Of a DNA stretch of 64,000 bases, positions 44,032 through 53,140 are shown piece by piece. Position 1 is the stretch's first letter. Every line of letters begins with the position of its first letter. The notes beneath the pieces were generated by a model. It was not told where the DNA came from and searched no databases. It was given only the letters and a program-made list of their open reading frames with translations. The stretch comes from Pseudoalteromonas sp. XI10 (GTDB lineage Bacteria > Pseudomonadota > Gammaproteobacteria > Enterobacterales > Alteromonadaceae): positions 1-64,000 of the forward strand of contig NZ_LOPY01000047.1 of assembly GCF_001469895.1 (NCBI RefSeq), in the 5' to 3' direction. A program made the position numbers and the translations under genes.

Positions 44032-44934
44032 CTAGATTGCTTGCTGAGTAAGCGATTGAGCAATACTCCAAATGGCATTGAGTGCCGGATCATGGCGCTC
44101 TTTATTTAAAACAGCTAGACCAATTTCAAATCCTGCAATAGTCTGCTCTGCATCACTCACTATTTGTACTTTATCTTTGAGCGGGCTGTTATCCAGTACA
44201 ATTTTTGGCACCATGGCAATACCCAAGCCTAAGCTCACCATAGAAACCATAGCTTCATGGCCTGCAACCTGCGCATATATACGGCCATGAATATTCTTTT
44301 TACGCCACCACTGTTCAAGGCGCTGTCTTGATAACCCCTGCTCAGCAACAATAAATTCTAAATCTGACCAATCAATTTGTTCACTGGCAGAAAGCTTTTC
44401 ACTGATCGGGCACACTATTTTTGGTGCTATCAGTACTAATGGTGAGTAACCAACGCTGGTAAAGGCTATTTGCCCAGGTAACTTCATAGGTTTTGCAGCA
44501 ATAGCCATATCTTCATGGCCATCTAAAACACGGTTTATGGCAAGAGCAGGATCACCGGTATTGAGGGTAATTTCAATATATGGATGTTGCATTCGCAGTT
44601 GCTCGAGTATTTGGTGTAAAAAGCTATAAGAGGCGGTTACTGAGCAATAAATACTGACATTGCCATAAACATGCTGTTGCGGCTCTTGCACATTAGCCTT
44701 AAAACGATGCCAGTTAGCCAGCGTCGCATTAGCGTACTCAATAAATGACTCACCCTCGCGAGTTAATTTTACGGTGCGATTATCCCGATTAAACAGCACT
44801 ACCCCAACTTCTTCTTCAAGTTGCTTGATGTTGCGACTCAAAGTTGGCGCACTGATATGACAAAGCTCACTGGCCCTAGCAAAGTGCAGCGTCTTAGCTA
44901 ACGCCAAAAAGTAATTAAGATGTTTGTGATCCAT
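44032..44934 (-). CDS. ilvY: LysR-family activator IlvY
   Basis: A 300-residue LysR-type regulator. The N-terminal winged helix is clear (LNYFLALAKTLHFARASELC, then HISAPTLSRNIKQLEEEVGV) and an effector-binding domain follows. It is divergent from ilvC, exactly as ilvY is in Escherichia coli, where it activates ilvC in response to acetolactate or acetohydroxybutyrate. The identification rests mainly on this position plus the overall match (MDHKHLNYFLALAKTLHFAR). Confidence 0.92.
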   Translation of the reverse strand: MDHKHLNYFLALAKTLHFARASELCHISAPTLSRNIKQLEEEVGVVLFNRDNRTVKLTREGESFIEYANATLANWHRFKANVQEPQQHVYGNVSIYCSVTASYSFLHQILEQLRMQHPYIEITLNTGDPALAINRVLDGHEDMAIAAKPMKLPGQIAFTSVGYSPLVLIAPKIVCPISEKLSASEQIDWSDLEFIVAEQGLSRQRLEQWWRKKNIHGRIYAQVAGHEAMVSMVSLGLGIAMVPKIVLDNSPLKDKVQIVSDAEQTIAGFEIGLAVLNKERHDPALNAIWSIAQSLTQQAI

Positions 44935-45080
44935 ATCGCCACCATTTCATTTTATGAAATACTTTAATTCAAATATATCATTTTACGCAAGGTAAAAAAT
45001 TGCATAGTGTTAATACATACAAAGAACACCACGTCGGTTCTTTGATTTTCTAACAAAATTGTATTTATAGGACACTAACA
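44935..45080. promoter_or_regulatory. ilvY-ilvC divergent control region
   Basis: It contains two inverted repeats. TTTCAT-TTT-ATGAAA (44945-44959) lies next to the ilvY start. CAAAGAAC-N9-GTTCTTTG (45020-45044) lies in the presumed ilvC leader. The first fits the T-N11-A pattern of a LysR-type operator; the second may be a further operator or an RNA hairpin. Confidence 0.55.
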
Positions 45081-46553
45081 ATGGCGAATTATTTTAATAC
45101 TCTTCCTTTAAGAGAGCAGTTAGCGCAATTAGCGCAATGTGAATTTATGGACCCAGCAGAGTTTGCTGATGGTGTAGACGCTTTAAAAGGGAAAAAACTC
45201 GTTATTGTCGGTTGTGGCGCACAAGGCCTTAACCAAGGTTTAAATCTACGTGATTCTGGTTTAGATGTTTCTTATACTCTTCGTGAGTCAGCTATTGCTG
45301 AGCGTCGTCAATCTTTCTTAAACGCATCTGAAAATGGTTTTACTGTAGGCACATATGAAGAGCTTATCCCAACAGCAGATGTAGTATTAAACCTAACGCC
45401 TGATAAACAACATACGGCTGTTGTCACTGCCATCATGCCGTTAATGAAACAAGGCGCAACACTTGCTTATTCACACGGCTTCAACATTGTTGAAGAAGGC
45501 ATGCAAATCCGTGAAGACTTAACAGTAATCATGGTTGCACCTAAGTGCCCTGGTTCAGAAGTACGTGAAGAATACAAACGTGGCTTTGGTGTACCAACAT
45601 TAATTGCAGTTCACCCAGAAAACGACCCTCAAGGCCATGGTTTAGCGCAAGCTAAAGCATATGCAGCAGGTACCGGCGGTCATCGTGCGGGTGTATTAAA
45701 ATCATCATTCATTGCAGAAGTTAAATCTGACTTAATGGGTGAGCAAACGATTCTATGTGGCATGTTACAAACAGGCTCACTACTTTGCTTCGATAAAATG
45801 GTCGAAAAAGGCATTGATGCAAGCTATGCGTCAAAACTAATCCAGTACGGTTGGGAAGTGATCACTGAAGCGCTTAAGTATGGTGGTGTAACAAACATGC
45901 TTGACCGTTTATCAAACCCAGCAAAAGTGAAAGCATTTGAATTAAGTGAAGAGCTTAAAACAATTATTCGTCCACTTTATAACAAGCACATGGACGATAT
46001 CATCAGCGGCGAATTTTCTCGCGGTATGATGGCTGACTGGGCTGAAGATGACGCAAAATTACTAGCATGGCGCGCAGAAACAGCTGAAACTGCATTCGAA
46101 AAGCAACAAAATACCGACCAAGAAATCAGCGAGCAAGCATTCTTCGACCAAGGTATTTTAATGGTTGCCATGGTTAAAGCAGGTGTTGAACTTGCCTTCG
46201 AAACCATGACTGCTGCAGGTATCATCGCTGAATCTGCTTACTATGAATCACTACACGAAACGCCGCTTATCGCAAACACCATTGCTCGTAAGAAGCTTTT
46301 CGAAATGAACCGAACTATTTCAGATACTGCAGAGTATGGCTGTTACTTATACAACCACGCGTGTTTACCGCTGCTTCAAGACTTTATGAAAGACATCGAC
46401 ACTGATGTGATTGGTAAAGGACTTGATAGTGCTAGCAACCAAGTTGATAACCAAACCTTGATTGCCGTGAATAAAGCACTACGCGAGCACCCGGTTGAAA
46501 TCATTGGTAGCAAGCTACGTGGTTACATGTCAGCAATGAAGAAAATTGTTTAA
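45081..46553 (+). CDS. ilvC: Ketol-acid reductoisomerase (class II)
   Basis: A 490-residue enzyme of isoleucine, valine and leucine synthesis that converts acetolactate or acetohydroxybutyrate to dihydroxy acids using [25 protein letters not shown] is the nucleotide-binding loop, [20 protein letters not shown] an active-site segment, and the doubled knot domain (two related halves, [18 protein letters not shown] and later) marks the long class II form. It has the length of the Escherichia coli enzyme. AGGACACTAACA precedes the ATG. Confidence 0.97.
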   Translation: MANYFNTLPLREQLAQLAQCEFMDPAEFADGVDALKGKKLVIVGCGAQGLNQGLNLRDSGLDVSYTLRESAIAERRQSFLNASENGFTVGTYEELIPTADVVLNLTPDKQHTAVVTAIMPLMKQGATLAYSHGFNIVEEGMQIREDLTVIMVAPKCPGSEVREEYKRGFGVPTLIAVHPENDPQGHGLAQAKAYAAGTGGHRAGVLKSSFIAEVKSDLMGEQTILCGMLQTGSLLCFDKMVEKGIDASYASKLIQYGWEVITEALKYGGVTNMLDRLSNPAKVKAFELSEELKTIIRPLYNKHMDDIISGEFSRGMMADWAEDDAKLLAWRAETAETAFEKQQNTDQEISEQAFFDQGILMVAMVKAGVELAFETMTAAGIIAESAYYESLHETPLIANTIARKKLFEMNRTISDTAEYGCYLYNHACLPLLQDFMKDIDTDVIGKGLDSASNQVDNQTLIAVNKALREHPVEIIGSKLRGYMSAMKKIV

Positions 46554-46585
46554 CCCTGGAAAGTAAGTTTCGCTTGTTAGAAACC

Positions 46586-46621
46586 AAGCCCAATTGCTTA
46601 TATGCTTTGGGCTTTTTTTTT
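46586..46621 (+). terminator. Intrinsic terminator after ilvC
   Basis: AAGCCCAA and TTGGGCTT around a 13-base loop, followed by T7-8. Confidence 0.8.
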
Positions 46622-46697
46622 GTCCCTACATTGATTCGTCATCTGTAAAGTGTATGCTAAAATTACTGACTTAAATGTTGTAAACTAAGACACTTTC

Positions 46698-48611
46698 ATG
46701 GCGTTAAATCAACTCACCATTACTAAAAAAATTACACTGCTTGGCAGTTCAATTGCCCTCATTGTTGCTGCGTTAATCGGCGCAACAGCGATATACAGTG
46801 CAAAACAAATCATCGAACAACGAATGATTGAATCTGAACTACCTAGCAAACTTCAAGCAATTGATAACTATATTACTCACGATATAAATCAAATGATCAG
46901 TGCAGCTGAGCAACTCTCTAGTAACGAGTTTGTATTAGAGTGGGCGCGTTCAGGCAATACTGATGATAAAACACTGCTAAAAGAACTTAACCGCCTTGTT
47001 AAGCAATACGATTTAGCAACCGCTTCGTGGGCTAATCGTGAAACCGCACAATATTGGAACCAAGACGGTTTCTTGCGCGTTTTAACTAAAGAACAAGATG
47101 GTTGGTTTTTTGCATTTACTAACACCGCACAACCTTTTTCTATCAGTATCTATCAAGAATCACCGACTGATGTGAAAATGTTTGTAAACCACCAGCAAAC
47201 CAACGGCATTGGTTTAGCAGGTCTTGCTAAAAGCATTGACGATATGCAGGCTATGCTGCAGCGCTTCCAAATCGAAGAAACCGGTTTTGTATTTGTTGCC
47301 GATAAAAACGGCCTCATTCAGCTACATAAAGACGAAAACAAAGTCGCTAAAGCTAACTTAGATGACGTTTATAAAGCAAGCATCACGCGTACTCTGCTAA
47401 CGCAAAGCGACTTCAATTTACAAGAGATTGATCTTAATGGTGAAGCAACCTTAGTGGCAGCAAGCCCTATTAAAAACACCGATTTATTTGTTATTGCCCA
47501 AGTACCTAAGCACGAAGTGTTTTCGAGTATTCAGGTTTTACAATGGCAAATTATTAGCTTTGCAATAGTGATTGCGCTGATAGCTAGTTTTGCTGGTTTA
47601 GTGCTTGCACGCACGCTTTCATCGCCGCTGTCGAAAATGGCTGAGTTATTCACCCGTTTAGGCTCTGGTGATGCTAACTTAGCATATAGACTTCCTGACT
47701 CTGAGCAGCCAGAACTTGCTAACTTATCTGCAGGCTTTAACCAGTTTATCTCTAAGATTGAAACTGCAATTAGCCAAGTTGCTCAAGAAAGTAGTGAAAT
47801 CAGACAAAGCGCTGATCATGTGTTTCAGCAAGCACAGAAGAACTCAGAAGCACTTGATAATCAAAAAGAGCAAACTATCTCGGTTGCTGCGGCGATTAAT
47901 GAAATGGGTGCGACAGTGCAAGAAATTGCCTCAAGCGCAGCGAACACGGCTAAGCTCACTGAGAATAGTAAGCAGAACACTGAACAAAGCCATACTCAGG
48001 TAACGCAAAGTAAAGAAGCGATAATAGAGCTGGCATGTGATATCGATAATATCACCGAGCAAGTAAACGAGCTGGCCAACAAAACGCAAGCTATCGCCAG
48101 TATTGTTGACTCTATCAGGGGTATTTCTGAGCAAACCAACTTGTTAGCACTTAATGCGGCGATTGAGTCTGCTCGTGCGGGTGAGCACGGCCGAGGCTTT
48201 GCTGTTGTAGCTGATGAAGTAAGAGCGCTTGCAAATCGCACTTCACAGTCAACAACCGAAATTCAAACTATGATCAGTGAACTTACCAGCACCTCTGATT
48301 TAGTGGTTAATCACATCAATCACTCAAAATCACAAGCTCAATTAAGCGTTGATGCAATGCAAAGCTCTGTTGAATTGCTCAACGCCATCAACGATGCTGC
48401 TAATGAAATAAACGATATGGCAACCTTAATAGCAACTGCGACCGAAGAGCAAAGTAATGTTGTGGCAGATGTAGGTCGTAACATTGAGCAAATAAGTGAC
48501 ATTAGTGACAACGTCATGCGTGAACAAATTGACAGTGAACAAGCAATCAAAGACTTAGCGAACAGTGCGCAAACCCTTGATGACCTTGTTGCGACGTTTG
48601 ATAAACGCTGA
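46698..48611 (+). CDS. Methyl-accepting chemotaxis protein with a periplasmic Cache-like sensor
   Basis: A 637-residue receptor that reports ligand binding to the CheA/CheW array and thus controls the flagellar motor. The N-terminal helix (about 10-30), a periplasmic domain of some 250 residues with dCache-like features ([21 protein letters not shown] segment, [17 protein letters not shown]), a second helix (about 280-300), a HAMP domain, and the cytoplasmic hairpin are all present. The tip reads [20 protein letters not shown], then [19 protein letters not shown]. The ligand is unknown. There is no C-terminal CheR-binding pentapeptide. Confidence 0.9.
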   Translation: MALNQLTITKKITLLGSSIALIVAALIGATAIYSAKQIIEQRMIESELPSKLQAIDNYITHDINQMISAAEQLSSNEFVLEWARSGNTDDKTLLKELNRLVKQYDLATASWANRETAQYWNQDGFLRVLTKEQDGWFFAFTNTAQPFSISIYQESPTDVKMFVNHQQTNGIGLAGLAKSIDDMQAMLQRFQIEETGFVFVADKNGLIQLHKDENKVAKANLDDVYKASITRTLLTQSDFNLQEIDLNGEATLVAASPIKNTDLFVIAQVPKHEVFSSIQVLQWQIISFAIVIALIASFAGLVLARTLSSPLSKMAELFTRLGSGDANLAYRLPDSEQPELANLSAGFNQFISKIETAISQVAQESSEIRQSADHVFQQAQKNSEALDNQKEQTISVAAAINEMGATVQEIASSAANTAKLTENSKQNTEQSHTQVTQSKEAIIELACDIDNITEQVNELANKTQAIASIVDSIRGISEQTNLLALNAAIESARAGEHGRGFAVVADEVRALANRTSQSTTEIQTMISELTSTSDLVVNHINHSKSQAQLSVDAMQSSVELLNAINDAANEINDMATLIATATEEQSNVVADVGRNIEQISDISDNVMREQIDSEQAIKDLANSAQTLDDLVATFDKR

Positions 48612-48695
48612 CACGTTTTGTAACAGTTAACCCTGACCCTTTTTCATTCACGGCCTATACTTAAATGGTATTAGGCCATGAATTAAGAGGGTCAG

Positions 48696-49880
48696 ATGAA
48701 ATTATCTAGCATTGTTTTAGCCTCAAGCTTTTGCTTATTAACAGCGTGTAGTAGTACAGAAAATAACACCGCTCCCCCACCACTTGCTTTGAGGCAAAGT
48801 AATACGTTTACTCAAACCCCAGTTGAAACTCAACAAGAAATTTTTGCATTAAGCGAACATGTAAAAGAGCAACTTGATAGTGCTTTTCCAAAAGACAGCC
48901 GTTCATTGCAAAGCACTAAACGTTTATTGAAGTTCCTACTGCAAAATGGCGATGCGTCTTTATCTTATCAATCTGGTGCTACCTTAACCGCTAATCAAGC
49001 CTACTCAAACTTAAACGCTAACTGTTTATCATTATCGATTTTAGCCTATAGCCTTGCTGACTACCTCGGCCTTGAAGGACAATTTCAAAAAGTGCATATC
49101 CCAGAATATTGGGCACTTGATAATGGCTTTAATTTACTCACAGGCCATATCAACTTAAAAGTAAGTGAAGCTCAAAAACTTGTGGTAAATAGAAAAGTCA
49201 TTTACCCAGAAGAGCGCTCTTTAGTGATAGACTTTGACCCTAACAGCCGCCAAGAAGCGTTTAAAACTAGCAACATCAATAAAGCCCGCATCACAGCAAT
49301 GTTTTATAACAATAAAGGCGCAGCTGCGATGCTAAAACATGATTATGATACTGCTTTTAGCTATTACAAAGCAGCAGTTGATATTGATAGCAACTACTCA
49401 GGTGCATGGGGCAACCTTGGCGTGTTATTCAGATTAACAAATGACTATCAAAGTGCAGAAACAGCCTACCAATACGCGATTAGTTTAGATCCAGACAACA
49501 ACACCGCATTAGGCAATTTAGCAAGACTCTATAACCTGACCGATCGTAAAGAGCAAGGTCAAGCTATATTAGCCAAGCTTGATAATAAACGCCAAGCAAA
49601 CCCTTATTACCATATTTCTTTAGGAAATGACGCCTATACAACCGCCCGTTATCAAGATGCCATAAAGCACTACAAAAAAGCCCGTGACTTAAATCCAACC
49701 CTGCATGATACTGATTTTGGTTTAGCGAGAACCTACTATCAATTGGGTGACTTAAAACTGGCTAAAAAGTACTTAACTATGGCAAACAATAAAGCAGACT
49801 TTGATCATGATAAACAGCGTTACGAGAGTAAATTACAAGCGCTTCGCTCGCATACTGCAAAGCTTATTGATTACCGCTAG
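48696..49880 (+). CDS. TPR-repeat lipoprotein
   Basis: A 394-residue predicted lipoprotein (signal MKLSSIVLASSFCLLTAC, lipobox LTAC). The part to about residue 200 has a transglutaminase-like look (NANCLSLSILAYSLADYLGL, then a His in GHINLKV and an Asp in VIDFDPNSR), and the rest is tetratricopeptide repeats (NNKGAAAMLKHDYDTAFSYY, AWGNLGVLFRLTNDYQSAET, ALGNLARLYNLTDRKEQGQA). Cys-His-Asp in that order could be a remnant or active catalytic triad; this is tentative. GAGGGT precedes the ATG. Its 3' end overlaps the peptidase gene. Confidence 0.75.
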   Translation: MKLSSIVLASSFCLLTACSSTENNTAPPPLALRQSNTFTQTPVETQQEIFALSEHVKEQLDSAFPKDSRSLQSTKRLLKFLLQNGDASLSYQSGATLTANQAYSNLNANCLSLSILAYSLADYLGLEGQFQKVHIPEYWALDNGFNLLTGHINLKVSEAQKLVVNRKVIYPEERSLVIDFDPNSRQEAFKTSNINKARITAMFYNNKGAAAMLKHDYDTAFSYYKAAVDIDSNYSGAWGNLGVLFRLTNDYQSAETAYQYAISLDPDNNTALGNLARLYNLTDRKEQGQAILAKLDNKRQANPYYHISLGNDAYTTARYQDAIKHYKKARDLNPTLHDTDFGLARTYYQLGDLKLAKKYLTMANNKADFDHDKQRYESKLQALRSHTAKLIDYR

Positions 49881-50733
49881 TGCTTTACTGATAAGCACTG
49901 GGCAAGCATTTGCCAATACAGACTTAGAACAAGACATAATAACGCTAACATCGCCTCAATTTGCAGGGCGAAAAACGAATACCGAGGGCGCGAAATTAGC
50001 CGCTGACTTCATAGTAGAGCGCTTTATAGCTCTTGGCTATTCTGTTAATGAACAAAGTTTTACTTATCAATCAGGATTCTTTGGCAAGGCTACTGGGCGG
50101 AATATTATTGCGTCCCAAAATAGCCGCTGTGAAAACTGTAAAAAAGTTATTTTTACTGCCCACTATGATCACCTAGGGCAAAAAGGCAGTCGGCTTTATC
50201 CGGGTGCTAATGACAATGCCAGCGGCGTTGCTGCTTTACTTTATTTAGCTGAGCACTTTGCACAAAGCCCCCAGCCCTATCAATTAGTTTTTGTTGCAAC
50301 TGATGCAGAAGAAAATGGCCTACATGGTAGCGAGTACTTGGTTTCGACACTTAATAAAGACGAAATCAAACTTAATATTAATTTAGATATGCTCGTTGTG
50401 AACCCACGAAAACCGCGTATCTATGCGTTTTTAGATAAGCAATCATTAGCGCAATATCAAACTGACATTAAAACCCTATCTGATGAGCATCTAACCTTTA
50501 TGGCAACTAGCTCGTCAGCGAGGCTGAATCGATTATTTGATCTCAAAGTTGACTGGCGCAGAGCAAGTGACCATTATTCATTCGCTAAAGCGGGGATCCC
50601 TTACATTTATTTTGGCATCGGACACGATAAACATCATCATCAAAGCACTGACACAGCGGCACACATTGACTTTACATTGTTCGAATATGCTATGGCGAAG
50701 ATAGCCCTATTTATTGAAAAGCTTCCAAGTTAG
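49807..50733 (+). CDS. Exported M28-family zinc aminopeptidase
   Basis: A 308-residue peptidase with a signal peptide ending GQAFA. The zinc ligands are visible: H and D in TAHYDHLGQ and GANDNASG, the catalytic Glu pair in TDAEENGLHG, D in NLDMLV, and the final His in GIGHDKHHHQSTDT. Family members release N-terminal amino acids. ATG 49807 gives a good signal peptide but lies 74 bases inside the upstream TPR lipoprotein gene, with no clear ribosome-binding site, so translation may be coupled to it; TTG 49801 is an alternative. The overlap is real whichever start is used. Confidence 0.85.
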   Translation: MINSVTRVNYKRFARILQSLLITASALLISTGQAFANTDLEQDIITLTSPQFAGRKTNTEGAKLAADFIVERFIALGYSVNEQSFTYQSGFFGKATGRNIIASQNSRCENCKKVIFTAHYDHLGQKGSRLYPGANDNASGVAALLYLAEHFAQSPQPYQLVFVATDAEENGLHGSEYLVSTLNKDEIKLNINLDMLVVNPRKPRIYAFLDKQSLAQYQTDIKTLSDEHLTFMATSSSARLNRLFDLKVDWRRASDHYSFAKAGIPYIYFGIGHDKHHHQSTDTAAHIDFTLFEYAMAKIALFIEKLPS

Positions 50734-51051
50734 TTATTTGGGTAGTTCAGAAGTTAAAACAAACCGCCTTTTTTGTGCTTTGCTGAGCTTTTTTACACTT
50801 ATTTCAAGTTTAGTTGCTTCACTACGATTACCTACCTGCTGTTGATAGATAAGTGTTAAAGGCCCTTTGCCTTTAAGATTTTTAGCCCCTTTCCCCGCTT
50901 GATGCTGCATAAAACGCTTTTCAACGTTAGTGCTGATCCCAGTGTACCAATGACCTAAACGTGTTTGCACTATATACAAATGCCACAGAGTCTCTGAATT
51001 ATCGTTGTTTTTTATAGGCTGCTGTAAACTTTCTGGGTTTGCTGTGGTCAA
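50734..51051 (-). CDS. GIY-YIG domain protein (UPF0213 type)
   Basis: A 105-residue protein made up mostly of one GIY-YIG nuclease domain: LYIVQTRLGHWYTGISTNVE (the Y...YTG pair), KRFMQHQAGKGAKNLKGKGP and the conserved Glu in ATKLEISVKKL. Such single-domain proteins, like YhbQ, are common and their role is unclear. The start is TTG with GAGG seven bases upstream. It is convergent and directly adjacent to the peptidase gene. Confidence 0.85.
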   Translation of the reverse strand: MTTANPESLQQPIKNNDNSETLWHLYIVQTRLGHWYTGISTNVEKRFMQHQAGKGAKNLKGKGPLTLIYQQQVGNRSEATKLEISVKKLSKAQKRRFVLTSELPK

Positions 51052-51168
51052 ATCTGTGCCTCGTGATTGTTAATCGCATTTCAGTAAAAACAATTACTGA
51101 AAAGGGTTTTACCTTCTGTGACTAATCGGTATCATGCAGTGTATAAAAAATAAGGATTCAAACAAATA

Positions 51169-51531
51169 ATGCAGTCGTTTAAAACTTTTTCTTTTTGGTT
51201 AGTACTTACCCTTACTTTAAGTGCTACAGCAGGGTGTTCAAGCTGGGTTTACCGAATCAATATTCCTCAAGGTAACTTCTTAGAGCAGTCAGATGTAGAT
51301 AAGCTACGTGTAAATATGACTCGCGAGCAAGTACTGTATGTACTTGGCAAGCCAGTAGCTGAAGATTCATTTGATAAAAATACCTGGCACTACCTGTACG
51401 TATTCAACCTTGGTCGCAGTAACGAGCAACGTAAGTCACTCACTATTAACTTCGAAAACGATAAGCTTGTTTCGTTATCGGGTGACTACGAACAACCTAG
51501 CGAATTTAATACACCTTTAGAGCAAGAGTAA
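51169..51531 (+). CDS. bamE: Outer-membrane assembly lipoprotein BamE
   Basis: A 120-residue lipoprotein (lipobox ATAGC) of the BAM complex, which inserts beta-barrel proteins. VYRINIPQGNFLEQSDVDKL and LRVNMTREQVLYVLGKPVAE are the family signature, and FDKNTWHYLYVF follows. It is usual that bamE is divergent from the rnfH-ratA pair or close to it; here it converges on rnfH, with a terminator between them. Confidence 0.95.
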   Translation: MQSFKTFSFWLVLTLTLSATAGCSSWVYRINIPQGNFLEQSDVDKLRVNMTREQVLYVLGKPVAEDSFDKNTWHYLYVFNLGRSNEQRKSLTINFENDKLVSLSGDYEQPSEFNTPLEQE

Positions 51532-51550
51532 TATTAATTCGAATTAATTA

Positions 51551-51575
51551 AGGGTAGCCTAAGCTACCCTTTTTT
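51551..51575. terminator. Intrinsic terminator between bamE and rnfH
   Basis: AGGGTAGC-CTAA-GCTACCCT followed by T5-6. It ends bamE; it overlaps the last codon of rnfH on the other strand. Confidence 0.8.
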
Positions 51576-51900
51576 ATGCCTTATTAAGTGGACGCCCACC
51601 TGTAATCTTATTAGCACGGCCCTCTTCTTTGGCTTTTTCAGCCCGGCGTCTGCGTGCATCCTTTGGATCAGCAATAAGCGGTCGATAGATTTCTATGCGA
51701 TCGCCATCTTTTACTTCTTGGTGCAGTTTACAAGTACGATTCCAAATCCCAAGCGTTAGGTTATTTGCGTCTATTTCAGGGCACTTATCAATAATACCTG
51801 ACTTAATCACCGCTTGCTCAGCTGTAGTGCCTACTGGCACTTCTACCAGCAAACTGGTTGCCGTTGTTGGTAAGGCAAAAACCACTTCAACAGTGATCAT
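51574..51900 (-). CDS. rnfH: RnfH/RatB-family ubiquitin-fold protein
   Basis: A 108-residue protein of the RnfH family (UPF0125), related to the ubiquitin/ThiS fold: ITVEVVFALPTTATSLLVEV, then GIIDKCPEIDANNLTLGIWN and GDRIEIYRPLIADPKDARRR. The tail is basic. The role is uncertain; it is nearly always paired with ratA. Its start overlaps the end of ratA by four bases (ATGA). Confidence 0.92.
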   Translation of the reverse strand: MITVEVVFALPTTATSLLVEVPVGTTAEQAVIKSGIIDKCPEIDANNLTLGIWNRTCKLHQEVKDGDRIEIYRPLIADPKDARRRRAEKAKEEGRANKITGGRPLNKA

Positions 51901-52337
51901 GGGCGAACTCCATATACAGTTTTAGCACGTTGTGTAAATGCATTAACCATGTTCTTAGCGACTTCGTTAAATACTTTACCGAAAGCCATCTCAATAAGTT
52001 TACTAGCAAATTCAAACTCAAGGTGAAGCTGAACTTTACATGCTTTATCGTCCAGCGGTAAAAAATGCCATTTACCTTGCAGCTTTTTAAATGGGCCGTC
52101 GACTAAGCGTAGTGCAACAGTTTGCTCATCAATAAAGGTATTTTCGGTAGTGAACCACTTTTTTAAGCCGGCTTTTGAGATCTCTAAACTGGCCGTCATG
52201 CCACTGGCTTGTTGTGTAACGATTTTAGCATCTGAGCAATGTGGTAAAAACTCTGGATAAGCATCAACATCATTCACTAAATCAAACATTTCTTTGCTGC
52301 TGTACATTACCAGCGCACTTTTTTCTATTTGCGGCAT
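51897..52337 (-). CDS. ratA: RatA/PasT-family START-like protein
   Basis: A 146-residue SRPBCC (START-like) protein. MPQIEKSALVMYSSKEMFDL, then VNDVDAYPEFLPHCSDAKI and the C-terminal FGKVFNEVAKNMVNAFTQRA are typical. In Escherichia coli RatA was described as a ribosome-association toxin; other work links the family to ubiquinone binding (Coq10-like), so the role is debated. ATG 52337 is chosen because GGGAG lies six bases upstream. It is divergent from smpB, a widely conserved arrangement. Confidence 0.92.
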   Translation of the reverse strand: MPQIEKSALVMYSSKEMFDLVNDVDAYPEFLPHCSDAKIVTQQASGMTASLEISKAGLKKWFTTENTFIDEQTVALRLVDGPFKKLQGKWHFLPLDDKACKVQLHLEFEFASKLIEMAFGKVFNEVAKNMVNAFTQRAKTVYGVRP

Positions 52338-52454
52338 ATTCACTCCCAACTTTGTCGGCGAATTTTAGCAAGCTTTGGCTATTTCCCCAAATTTTAGTAA
52401 CACGAAAATATCTGCAAAGCCTTAAAAAAGCGATGTAAAAACGCTGTTTTTCCG

Positions 52455-52460
52455 TATAAT
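52455..52460 (+). promoter_or_regulatory. Candidate -10 box of smpB
   Basis: A perfect TATAAT ends 10 bases before the smpB ATG at 52471, so a transcript from it would start almost at the start codon. No convincing -35 box was found. Confidence 0.35.
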
Positions 52461-52470
52461 ATGAGCCACT

Positions 52471-52950
52471 ATGGCTAAGAAAAAATCATCTAAATCGACA
52501 AGTAATACCATCGCGCTTAACAAAAAAGCGCGTCATGAGTATTTTTTACACGATAAGTTCGAAGCAGGGGTTGAACTACAGGGCTGGGAAGTAAAAAGTA
52601 TCCGAGCTGGTAAAGTAAACATCTCTGAGACTTATATTCACATTAAAAACGGCGAAGCATTTTTACTTGGCAGTCAAATTCAGCCTCTCAACAGTGCTTC
52701 TACTCACGTAATTTGCGATCCTTTAAGGTATCGTAAGTTACTTTTAAATAAGCGTGAAATCGATCGTCTTATCGGTGCTACAGAACGCGAAGGTTTTTCA
52801 TTAATCGCGACTGCAATGTACTGGAAAAAATGCTGGGTGAAGTTGGAGTTCCACCTTGCTAAAGGTAAAAAGATGCACGACAAACGTGAAGACGGAAAAA
52901 ATAAAGATTGGGCGCGTGAAAAAGAACGCCTGATGAAACATAAAGCTTAA
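52471..52950 (+). CDS. smpB: SsrA-binding protein SmpB
   Basis: A 159-residue partner of tmRNA in rescue of stalled ribosomes (trans-translation). [40 protein letters not shown] and [20 protein letters not shown] follow the family, and the C-terminal tail is basic ([20 protein letters not shown]), as needed in the mRNA channel. The length is normal. No tmRNA gene was seen after it in this window. Confidence 0.96.
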   Translation: MAKKKSSKSTSNTIALNKKARHEYFLHDKFEAGVELQGWEVKSIRAGKVNISETYIHIKNGEAFLLGSQIQPLNSASTHVICDPLRYRKLLLNKREIDRLIGATEREGFSLIATAMYWKKCWVKLEFHLAKGKKMHDKREDGKNKDWAREKERLMKHKA

Positions 52951-53140
52951 TTTATGAAATGAGCCTAACCTTTTTGGTAGGCTCGTACCCCTTACCAGTC
53001 CTGACTTTCCCTACTTAAGAACCTTAACCCCTTAATAAACCCATACTTTTTTGCTATTTCATTCGCCACCATTTACATGATATCAATCTTTGTCGTGATT
53101 AATTCACAACACTTTCACAATTATACAAGGATTGAAATAT

